Part shown: piece after piece, positions 34,829 through 41,813 of the stretch
Layout of the letters: each line of letters opens with the position of its first letter
Numbering within the stretch: the first letter of the stretch is position 1
From: Leucobacter allii
Lineage (GTDB): Bacteria > Actinomycetota > Actinomycetes > Actinomycetales > Microbacteriaceae
DNA length: 64,000 nucleotides
Assembly (NCBI RefSeq): GCF_022919155.1
Contig: NZ_CP095045.1
Span: 930,001-994,000, forward strand
Direction of reading: 5' to 3'
Made by a program: the position numbers and the translations under genes
The notes under the pieces: model-generated
Seen by the model: the letters and a program-made list of their open reading frames with translations, nothing else
Told to the model about the DNA's origin: nothing
Databases searched by the model: none

Positions 34829-34872
34829 GACGCGAAAAGCCCCCTCCCGGACCCGAAGGTCTGGGAGGGGGC
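34829..34872 (-). terminator. Late-operon terminator (copy B of the duplicated hairpin)
   Basis: Stem GCCCCCTCCC / GGGAGGGGGC (34839-34848, 34863-34872) followed on the minus strand by GCTTTTCGCG. It ends the late operon after the holin-region genes and is almost identical in ~45 bases to copy A at 33529-33571. Confidence 0.8.
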
Positions 34873-34893
34873 AGAACGTGCGCTGCGCGGCCA

Positions 34894-35193
34894 TTACTCG
34901 GCGGCGTGCTCGGGGTCGTAGGTCGGGCGTGCGGAGGATCCGAGCATCCACTTCTCGATGTGGGGCCAGCGATCACCGAACCACTGCGCCGCCTTCTGAT
35001 AGGCGAGCACGGCGGCCGCGGTGATGGCCGCGGTTACGAGCGCGAGCGCCGACGCGCCAGCGAGGCCGGCCTCGAGGAAGACGCCATCGATCCAGTCGAT
35101 GACGGCGGCGATCGCGGGGACGGCCGCGACGAGGCGAAGCAGCAGCACGCCGACGAGCGCGGCGATATAGGTACGGACGGACTGGATGTTCAC
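34894..35193 (-). CDS. Holin-like small membrane protein
   Basis: 99 residues, GTG 35193. Two hydrophobic helices at ~9-32 (YIAALVGVLLLRLVAAVPAIAAVI) and ~40-65 (AGLAGASALALVTAAITAAAVLAY) are followed by a polar tail with AAQWFGDRWPHIEKWMLG. Two-helix proteins of this size at the end of the lysis module are usually holins that let the endolysin reach the wall. The start overlaps the stop of the upstream membrane protein. Confidence 0.7.
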   Translation of the reverse strand: MNIQSVRTYIAALVGVLLLRLVAAVPAIAAVIDWIDGVFLEAGLAGASALALVTAAITAAAVLAYQKAAQWFGDRWPHIEKWMLGSSARPTYDPEHAAE

Positions 35194-35579
35194 GGGGTCT
35201 CCTTCGGGTTCAGGGTGTCTTCGATAGTTCGCACGCGGCGGTTGAACTCTTGGCGCAGGTCGCGCAGGTCGGCGCCGTCTTCGATGTCGCGGCGATCGAG
35301 CCGGCCGATGTCTCGTCGTACTCCGCGGAGGTCGGAGGCGAGACCCTCGACGTTCTTGCCGAGTTGCATCAGGCCGTCGGCGATTCGGTCGAGGTCGTCG
35401 CGGAGGTTCGTGCCGTGGCTGTTCTGCACCTGCTCGCGCACGACCTCGAGCTTCTCCGAGACGTGGGCGTCGCGACGCTTCTGCCGCCGGTTCTGCAAGA
35501 GCAGGAAGATGCCGCCGACGACAGCGACCGCGACACCGGAGGCCGCGGTGATGAGGGCGACGACGACCGCCTCCGTCAT
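35190..35579 (-). CDS. DUF2746-like phage membrane protein
   Basis: 129 residues, ATG 35579 overlapping the lysin stop (ATGA). One N-terminal membrane helix (VVVALITAASGVAVAVVGGIFLLL) is followed by a long charged coiled coil (KRRDAHVSEKLEVVREQ, DDLDRIADGLMQLGKNVEGLASDL, RRDIEDGADLRDLRQEF). This layout is common next to holins in actinophages. It may be a holin partner or membrane-anchored lysis regulator. Confidence 0.65.
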   Translation of the reverse strand: MTEAVVVALITAASGVAVAVVGGIFLLLQNRRQKRRDAHVSEKLEVVREQVQNSHGTNLRDDLDRIADGLMQLGKNVEGLASDLRGVRRDIGRLDRRDIEDGADLRDLRQEFNRRVRTIEDTLNPKETP

Positions 35580-36463
35580 GCGGGTCTCGCGTATCCGCGG
35601 TACTCGACGCGCTCGATCGTCGAGACCCCGGCGCCGGCCTGGGTCTGCACGAGCACGCGGAGCCGCTGCCCCGCCTCGAGCGGGCACGCCCCCGACACCT
35701 GCAGGCCGGCCAGCCCGGCCGAATCGACGATGCCGCGCGACTGGCCGATGCGTTGCGTCCGGGTCACCTTGTCGGCCACGACCGTCTCGCGCACGAGCGT
35801 GACCTCGACCCGGGACTCCGGCTCTCCGGCGAGACGCACATCGGCCGTGATCGACACGACATCGCCGGGCGGCCAGGCGAGCGTCACGTCGCCCGCATCG
35901 TTGATCTGGACGCGCGTCAGCGTGTTCTCGCGGATCTTCTGCGGGGCGGTGCGCTTCGACTGGCCGGCGAAGTGCTGCATGGTGTCCTCCCAAGGTGGTG
36001 GCGGTGGTGGTGGGGGTGGCGCATCGGCCGTAGCGCGCGGATGCAGGTGGAGGTCGGGGTCGACGAACTGGCCACCGATGAGCACCTCGAAGTGCAGGTG
36101 AGCGCCCGTCGCGGCGCCGGTGCTGCCGACGTGCCCGACCACCGACTCGGTGGTGACGTACTCGCCGAGGCTGCGCCACGAGCGCGCCTGCTTGTGCGCG
36201 TACCGGGTAGAGATGCCGGAGCCGTGGTCGAGCTCGATCATCCAGCCGCCCGCGCCGGCGCCGCTCGCGAACGCATCCCACCAGATCCGGGATACCGTTC
36301 CCGGCGCCGCAGCGTAGATCGGCGTGCCTTCGGGTGCCGCGATGTCGCGCCCGGAGTGCAGTTGCTCACCGACGACCAGTTGTCCCGCCGCGTTGTAGAC
36401 CGGGTCGCGCCAACCGAAGGCGTCCGTGAGCACGCCTTCGACCGGCATCTGCAGGTAGACCAT
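35576..36463 (-). CDS. M23-family peptidoglycan endopeptidase (endolysin) with C-terminal beta domain
   Basis: A 295-residue zinc peptidase that cuts peptide bridges in the wall. The M23 domain spans residues ~1-145: zinc ligands His and Asp in LHSGRDIAAPEGTPI, then TRYAHKQ and the HxH pair in TGAHLHFEVLIGG. A run of nine prolines (~150-160) links to a ~134-residue beta-rich domain (TRVQINDAGDVTLAW...). A very strong internal ribosome binding site (GGGAGG) stands 5 bases before an in-frame ATG at 35980, so the C-terminal part may also be made alone. ATG 36463 is used for the full product. It lies beside the holin-region genes. Confidence 0.82.
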   Translation of the reverse strand: MVYLQMPVEGVLTDAFGWRDPVYNAAGQLVVGEQLHSGRDIAAPEGTPIYAAAPGTVSRIWWDAFASGAGAGGWMIELDHGSGISTRYAHKQARSWRSLGEYVTTESVVGHVGSTGAATGAHLHFEVLIGGQFVDPDLHLHPRATADAPPPPPPPPPWEDTMQHFAGQSKRTAPQKIRENTLTRVQINDAGDVTLAWPPGDVVSITADVRLAGEPESRVEVTLVRETVVADKVTRTQRIGQSRGIVDSAGLAGLQVSGACPLEAGQRLRVLVQTQAGAGVSTIERVEYRGYARPA

Positions 36464-36482
36464 CGAGTCCTCCTCGGTGTCG

Positions 36483-37490
36483 TTAGGCGATGGGGGCGGT
36501 GCAAGACACCGGGAACTCGTACCGATACCCGTGGATCGACTTCACCCAGCGGCGCCGGATCAGATCGCGCCACCGCACGATCACCGTCCCCGGCGCGTAG
36601 GTGACCACGGTCGCGATGAACGGCGACTCGAACGGGTAGCTGAGGGGCTCCCCGCCTGCCGCGCTCATGGCGCCGCCCCACGCGGGCCCGTTGATACCGG
36701 CGATCGTGCGGTCGCCGATCGTGAGCGGCTTCACGTGATCCGGGGACCGGAATGGGTTCGCGTGGTAGTGGCCGCTCAGAATGCCGACGAGGTTCGGGGA
36801 GGTCGACGCGATCTGCGTGATCGCGGCCGACGTCGCCCCGTCGAGGTAGTAGGAGGACCCGTACTGCTGCTGCGGCGGATAGTGCACCATCAGCCACGTG
36901 GGCCGGCCCGTCGCGAGCCGCCGGCGCAGGTACCCGAGCGCCGTCGTCTGGTCGAGCGGATCCGCACTGTTGTCGGTGAGCGCGAAGCCGCGGCCTGGCT
37001 TGAACTGGGGGCGCTCGTCCGCGGCCGCGGCGGCCGGGGACAGCCACTCGGCGAGGGTCATCGACTCCTGAGAGAGGGCGACGACTTGCAGGCCCGCCGC
37101 CGCGGTCTCGCCAGCGGGTGCGTGCGAGTACTTCGGCAGGCCGCCCATGGCCGCCTGCCACGCGGCGATGCCCCGTGCCTCGTGCGTCGCGGCGTTCGCG
37201 TAGTCGTGGTTCCCGGTCGTGACGAGGTAGGAGGCGTGCGAGCGGTCGCGCGCCTGCAGCCACGCGAGCGCCTCCGGATCCTCCGCGGGCAGTGTCGGGG
37301 ACGAGTAGTTGATGTTGTCGCCGGCGAGCCCGACGACCGTGGCGAAGCTAGCGAGCCAGTCGACGTCGATGCCGCACATGCGATGCTGCGACTCCGTCAG
37401 GAAGTCCGTGGATGCCGTGACGCGTCCGGCGTGGCCGTCGGTGAGGAGCACGACCGACTGCCCCTCCCGACGACCCGGGGTGATCGTCAT
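36483..37490 (-). CDS. Virion-associated metallophosphoesterase
   Basis: A 335-residue calcineurin-like phosphoesterase. Metal motifs in order: LLTDGHAG (Asp-x-His), LAGDNINY (Gly-Asp-Asn), TTGNHDYAN (Gly-Asn-His-Asp), MVHYPP and LSGHYHAN (Gly-His-x-His). ATG 37490 overlaps the stop of the collagen-like tail gene (ATGA), so it is part of the tail cluster rather than metabolism. Its likely substrate is a phosphodiester in a surface polymer such as teichoic acid, met when the tail contacts the wall, but nucleotide substrates are also possible. Confidence 0.78.
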   Translation of the reverse strand: MTITPGRREGQSVVLLTDGHAGRVTASTDFLTESQHRMCGIDVDWLASFATVVGLAGDNINYSSPTLPAEDPEALAWLQARDRSHASYLVTTGNHDYANAATHEARGIAAWQAAMGGLPKYSHAPAGETAAAGLQVVALSQESMTLAEWLSPAAAAADERPQFKPGRGFALTDNSADPLDQTTALGYLRRRLATGRPTWLMVHYPPQQQYGSSYYLDGATSAAITQIASTSPNLVGILSGHYHANPFRSPDHVKPLTIGDRTIAGINGPAWGGAMSAAGGEPLSYPFESPFIATVVTYAPGTVIVRWRDLIRRRWVKSIHGYRYEFPVSCTAPIA

Positions 37491-38596
37491 CGGACCGGCC
37501 TCCACTGAATCGTGACCGTCACCGGAAAGAGGATCTTCGCCGTGCCCGTGAAGCTGAACAGCAGCGAGAGGACACGGCCGGCCGGGACGATGCGGTCCGC
37601 CGCGGCACCCCAGGTGCCCGCCGACATGTCCCACGGCTTCGCCCGGTCCGCGCTCGTGAGTGCTTCCTGTTGGCTGGTCTTCTGCACTACGTTCACTGCC
37701 GCATCGGACGCGCGCAGGCGGTGGAACACGCGTGCGGTCATCACGTTGGTGGAGCCGAAGAGATCGATCGCGTTCGCGAAGACGAGGCTCACTCCGACGA
37801 TCTCCATGTCCTGCGGGGCGACCAGCAGCGGATACCACTGCGTTGCTGCGAGCTCGAACGCTCCCGTCCACGTCGCCGACACGGTGCCGGTCGCGATGAG
37901 GTCCTGCGTGAGCGCCGTCTGCGCCTCGAGGAGCTCGATATCGCCCGCGAGCGTCGCATGCTTGGTGTCGACGTAGCGGCGGTTCGCCGCGTCGGTCGCG
38001 ACCAGCGGATCCCCGATGCCGGGGAGCTGCCCCGACGTGCCGCGCACCGGCACGGTGTCATTCGTCGCGGTCTGGCTCTTCCCGACCTGGGTAGCCGGCA
38101 CCCGGCCGCCGACGAGATCGGCCTTCCCCGCGAGGCCGGTCGCCTGCTGCTGGGCGAGGTGGATCGCGACCGCGGAGGAAGGATCCTGCACGACCTGCGC
38201 GATACCGTCCGCGAAGCCCGGGCGGGCGAGGCTATCCGGGGCGGCGAGGTTCGCCCCGATCGCCTCCGCGGTCGGGATCGCATTCACCCCCGGCGCACCG
38301 CGCGGCACCTTGAAGTGCACGTGGACGAGCTCGCCCTCCTGCGACATGATCACCGCGGCCTGCTCCTCCGCCGGCACGCTCTCGGCCGACGCCGACGACG
38401 CGACCCCGGGAGGGCCCTGCGGGCCGCGCTCGCCCTGCGGGATCCCGAGATGCATGTGCACGTCCTCGGTGCCCGTGAGCGTGGCCTCCGCGGGCGATCC
38501 CGGCGGGAGCGTCGCCGCGCTTACCGACGACACCGTGCCGGCGGGCCCCTTCTCCCCTCGGGGCCCCTTGATGTTGTCCGTTGCAATCCAGGCCAT
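37487..38596 (-). CDS. Tail fibre-like protein with collagen-like segments
   Basis: A 369-residue protein. The N-terminus has short Gly-x-Y runs (GPRGEKGPAG, GERGPQGPPG) around beta segments containing EDVHMHLGIPQ and ELVHVHFKVPRG, typical of trimeric actinophage fibres. The middle is helical (SAVAIHLAQQQATGLAGKADLVGGRVPATQ, RRYVDTKHATLAGDIELLEAQTALTQ). The C-terminal ~130 residues form a beta domain (TWTGAFELAATQWYPLLVAPQDMEIVG...) that may bind the host. It starts at ATG 38596, one base from the next gene upstream. Confidence 0.72.
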   Translation of the reverse strand: MAWIATDNIKGPRGEKGPAGTVSSVSAATLPPGSPAEATLTGTEDVHMHLGIPQGERGPQGPPGVASSASAESVPAEEQAAVIMSQEGELVHVHFKVPRGAPGVNAIPTAEAIGANLAAPDSLARPGFADGIAQVVQDPSSAVAIHLAQQQATGLAGKADLVGGRVPATQVGKSQTATNDTVPVRGTSGQLPGIGDPLVATDAANRRYVDTKHATLAGDIELLEAQTALTQDLIATGTVSATWTGAFELAATQWYPLLVAPQDMEIVGVSLVFANAIDLFGSTNVMTARVFHRLRASDAAVNVVQKTSQQEALTSADRAKPWDMSAGTWGAAADRIVPAGRVLSLLFSFTGTAKILFPVTVTIQWRPVR

Positions 38597-39025
38597 TTAC
38601 TCCACCCACTCTCGTACGTCACCCGTGGTCGGGTGAATCCAATAGATGCCCGTGCGCTGCACGGGCGGGGGCTCGGTGCCCCACCAGACGCGTGTGATGA
38701 TCTGGTCAGTCATGTCGGCGATGAGGCCGCCGCCGATTGCCGCGGTGAAATCCCACTGCGCCCAGCCCCGGACGATGCCGGCGGCGTCGAGCCATTCGCA
38801 TCGGAGCGAGTAGCGGGTCGGCGGGGTGAGGTCTGCGGAGGCGACGAGCGCGACGTCGAACGACCCGCCCGTGCTCACCGGGATGGGCACCTGACGTGCG
38901 GCGTGGACGCCCCCGTCTGGTCCGAAGGCATCCTGCAGGGGCGACACCCAGAGGCGTGGTTTCGCCGTCGGGAACGGTGCGGCGCCGAAGTCGGCCAGCG
39001 TCCCGCTGTACGTGTAGACGGTCAT
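38597..39025 (-). CDS. Tail-associated protein, unknown function
   Basis: 142 residues of predominantly beta character: MTVYTYSGTLADFGAAPFPTAKPRLWVSP opens like a fibronectin/Ig-type or carboxypeptidase-regulatory-like fold, with RYSLRCEWLDAAGIVRGWAQWDFT in the middle. No catalytic motif. Position between fibre genes implies a structural or adsorption-apparatus component. It overlaps the upstream gene by 4 bases. Confidence 0.6.
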   Translation of the reverse strand: MTVYTYSGTLADFGAAPFPTAKPRLWVSPLQDAFGPDGGVHAARQVPIPVSTGGSFDVALVASADLTPPTRYSLRCEWLDAAGIVRGWAQWDFTAAIGGGLIADMTDQIITRVWWGTEPPPVQRTGIYWIHPTTGDVREWVE

Positions 39026-39996
39026 GGGGTCTCCTCCCGTTGGGGTCCGAAGACCGGTTCCTCGACGACGAACTCTCCGCCGTGCTCTTCACGGCGCTCA
39101 GCCTTCACGAGCCACGACACCTCGCGGCCGGGATCGCCATAGACCTTGAACGTGCCGTTCACGATGGGGTCAGCGCCGGTAAGGAACGGCCTCCCGACCG
39201 GGGTGATCTGGATGCCGCGGTTCTCGGGCTTGTTCAGCGCCTCGAAGTACTCCGGCAGTTCCACAACCGCTTCCCCGGCGCTGTCCAGCGTCTCCGTCCC
39301 CCAGTACTCCGTGCCCGACACGGGCGACTCGGTCGACCCATGACGGAGGAAATGATCAGGGCGAGTGGGGTGCGGGATCTTGAAGTTCTTCGAGCCGGTG
39401 ACATCGAGGTTCACGGTCTCGATCGCTGCAGCCCGCAGGCTAATCGTCTGGGTGAGGGCAGCAGCGATGTTCACGAGCGGACCGCCGATGGTGATCCCAC
39501 TGGATGAGGCGATGCTTCCGCCGCTCGTACCGTCGATGATCATGTTGCCGGCGCGAATCCTGCCGCCGACGACATCGAGCAGAGCGGCGAGGGTCGTCGT
39601 CCCAGCGATCCGCATCGTGTTCGAGAACTCCGCGGCCCCGGACACGTCGAGCGTGCCCTTGATCTGGCCATTGCCGCGCAGATCCCAGGGGCCCGTCCAG
39701 ATGAGCGTGCCCGCGCCGGTGATGTTGCCGGGGATCTGTCCTGCCCCGCGCAGCGCCCACGGCCCCGTCCAGTCGAGCGTGCCCGACCCTTCCAGCAGGC
39801 CGGTGACGCGCTGAGTGCCGGTGACGACCCACCAGCCCTCCACCTTCCCGGAGCCCTGCACGAGCAACGACTCGTTCCCCGAGAACCGGGACCGTCCCTC
39901 GGACACGGACGAGTAGCCCATGGGCTGCGTCACCTCGAGGATGTGGACGCGACGCTGCAGCTCGGCGAGGAGACGTTCGAGATCGAAAGCGCTCAC
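39022..39996 (-). CDS. Tail fibre/spike-like protein with internal repeats
   Basis: 324 residues. An N-terminal coiled coil (FDLERLLAELQRRVHILEVTQ) is followed by a repeat array: GSGTLDWTGPWALRGAGQIPG and GAGTLIWTGPWDLRGNGQIKG are near-identical 21-residue units, with degenerate copies on both sides, consistent with a beta-helix shaft. The last ~110 residues (PDHFLRHGSTESPVSGTEYWGTETLDSAGEAVVELPEYFEALN) resemble a fibre tip region. It is likely a trimeric receptor-binding or baseplate fibre. Confidence 0.7.
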   Translation of the reverse strand: MSAFDLERLLAELQRRVHILEVTQPMGYSSVSEGRSRFSGNESLLVQGSGKVEGWWVVTGTQRVTGLLEGSGTLDWTGPWALRGAGQIPGNITGAGTLIWTGPWDLRGNGQIKGTLDVSGAAEFSNTMRIAGTTTLAALLDVVGGRIRAGNMIIDGTSGGSIASSSGITIGGPLVNIAAALTQTISLRAAAIETVNLDVTGSKNFKIPHPTRPDHFLRHGSTESPVSGTEYWGTETLDSAGEAVVELPEYFEALNKPENRGIQITPVGRPFLTGADPIVNGTFKVYGDPGREVSWLVKAERREEHGGEFVVEEPVFGPQREETP

Positions 39997-41057
39997 GCGG
40001 GCATCACCTCCGGTTTCAGGACTCGGCTCCCATCACCGGAGACGCCGGTGACGACGAGATCGCGGGACATGTCCGCGAGGAACGGGTCGCCGCGGGTCTC
40101 GAGCGCGATGCGTGCGCCGGGCTTGAGGAGCGCGGGATTCCAGGTATCGTCCGCGACGAGGTCGAACGACCACACCACCGCCGCGGAGGAGTGCTCGGCG
40201 AGGTCCTTCTCCGCCATCTGCGTGAGGGCGGCAGCCTCGGCGACGTCCTTCGCGGATCTGGCGGCGTCCCGCACTGGCACGTTGCCAGGGGAGACCTTCG
40301 CTTCCCCGTACCGCATGTCCGCCTCGGACCCCTTGCCCATGTAGAAGACACCCGTCAGCTGCTCCGTACCGTCGAGCTCGACCTCGAGATCCGTGACCGG
40401 GGAGTCCCGGGCGGTGACGACGAACTCGAGCCGTTCGCCTGGCAGGGTCGGAGTGCCCACGCGGGTCGCCCACCGCAGACGCCCTTCGCTGTCGTAGTAC
40501 GGGTCGAAGTCGACGGCGGCGCCACGCTTCTCGACGCGCTGCAACAGGTCCTCGATCGTGGCCCACTCCCACGCCTTCGACGTCAGCGATCGGGTCGCGG
40601 TGCCGTCGGCAGGGAGATCGATGGGGAGCCGCCAGTGCTCCTGCCAGTGGTAGACGGCACGGTAGATGATGTCGCGCACCAGGCCGGAAAACGTCTTCCC
40701 GGACGACGAGAAGTCGCCGACGGGGTAGCCGCCCACGCCGAAGGTGAGCCGTTGGGCCATGAGGGCCCGGATGTCGGCGTGCTTCAACCTCACGGTGCCG
40801 TCCTTGCGGCGATACCGGACGTTGAGGATCATCCCCGCATAGAGCGGGACGCCGGCCCAGGCGACGACGATGCAGCGCTCGTTCGGGGTGGCGATGTTCC
40901 TGATCCACTCCCGCGGCATCGGGTTCTCAGCATCCAGCAGCTGGAGGACATGCTCGCCGGAGCCCCCGCCCGGGGTGCGCCCCCACCGGCCGGAGGACGG
41001 CGCTACGGACATGATGCGGTTCCCCGTGATCGTGTCGTGGATGGTGTACGACCACAC
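39993..41057 (-). CDS. Tail hub / minor tail protein (Gp37-like)
   Basis: 354 residues. MWSYTIHDTITGNRIMSVAPSSGRWGR followed by a two-beta-domain hub-like pattern (CIVVAWAGVPLYAGMILNVRYRRKDGTVRLKHADIRALM, WATIEDLLQRVEKRGAAVDFDPYYD) is characteristic of actinophage minor tail proteins after the distal tail gene. The C-terminal LKPGARIALETRGDPFLADMSRDLVVTGVSGDG matches the ReqiPepy6 Gp37-type end. It is predicted to form the central baseplate ring that carries the fibres. Confidence 0.7.
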   Translation of the reverse strand: MWSYTIHDTITGNRIMSVAPSSGRWGRTPGGGSGEHVLQLLDAENPMPREWIRNIATPNERCIVVAWAGVPLYAGMILNVRYRRKDGTVRLKHADIRALMAQRLTFGVGGYPVGDFSSSGKTFSGLVRDIIYRAVYHWQEHWRLPIDLPADGTATRSLTSKAWEWATIEDLLQRVEKRGAAVDFDPYYDSEGRLRWATRVGTPTLPGERLEFVVTARDSPVTDLEVELDGTEQLTGVFYMGKGSEADMRYGEAKVSPGNVPVRDAARSAKDVAEAAALTQMAEKDLAEHSSAAVVWSFDLVADDTWNPALLKPGARIALETRGDPFLADMSRDLVVTGVSGDGSRVLKPEVMPA

Positions 41058-41066
41058 GATGACCTC

Positions 41067-41813
41067 CTACAGGTAGGTGTCGGCGACGGAGACCGTCATC
41101 ACGCCGGACGAGATCGTCATCGGTGCGGGCCTGCCTGCAGGTATGCCCCACACGTCCATGGACGAGGTCGCGCCGAGCTGCGCGACGCCGTTGCGTTCGA
41201 CGCGGCCGGTGCTGAAATCGATGCGATGCGTCTGCGATGCTGTGAGCGTCTGCGTGATGCCCACGACCCGGCCGTCGGGGCCGGTCACGGTGTACGGTGC
41301 CGTGTGTGGCCCGGCCACCTCGACGACCGGCGCCGCGATCGCGTTGCCGTAGTGATGGACGTCCACTTCGGTTCCGGTGAAAGACTGCACGGCACCGTAC
41401 CTGCGGGGATCCGCCGCGCGGAGCGTCAGCCGGTACTTCGCGGTTCTCCCGAGCACGAGCCGATCCACCTCGGTACCGTCCGACAGGCGAACGTACGTCC
41501 AGGTGGGGCCGAGCGGGGACTCGATGGTCAAGAGCTCGCGGCCGCCGTCGGCGCAGACGCCGAGCAGCGCGTTGATGGCCTCGTCCTGCTCCATGTCGGA
41601 GCGCGTGTTGACGAGGCCCTGAATACTCACGACACGTGCCTCCCGGAACACCGGGAGGTCGTAGTCGCCGTGCGCGTTCTGCCGCTCGACGGCGTCCCGC
41701 TTCACGCCCACGCCTTCGAACCAGCCGCGGAGGCCGTCGTTGTGGATCGTGAAGCGGGACCGTTGGGCGATGTCCATGCCGTTGAGCTCGAGCCCGCCGA
41801 TTCGGGCCCGCAT
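41067..41813 (-). CDS. Distal tail protein (Dit)-like
   Basis: 248 residues from ATG 41813, overlapping the tape-measure stop (TGATG); longer upstream frame is inside the tape-measure gene and is ignored. The N-terminal beta domain (IGGLELNGMDIAQRSRFTIHNDGLRGWFEGVGVKRDAVERQNAHGDYDLP) and the C-terminal galectin-like domain (AAPVVEVAGPHTAPYTVTGP...) follow the Dit plan. It would form the hexamer between tail tube and baseplate hub. Confidence 0.72.
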   Translation of the reverse strand: MRARIGGLELNGMDIAQRSRFTIHNDGLRGWFEGVGVKRDAVERQNAHGDYDLPVFREARVVSIQGLVNTRSDMEQDEAINALLGVCADGGRELLTIESPLGPTWTYVRLSDGTEVDRLVLGRTAKYRLTLRAADPRRYGAVQSFTGTEVDVHHYGNAIAAPVVEVAGPHTAPYTVTGPDGRVVGITQTLTASQTHRIDFSTGRVERNGVAQLGATSSMDVWGIPAGRPAPMTISSGVMTVSVADTYL

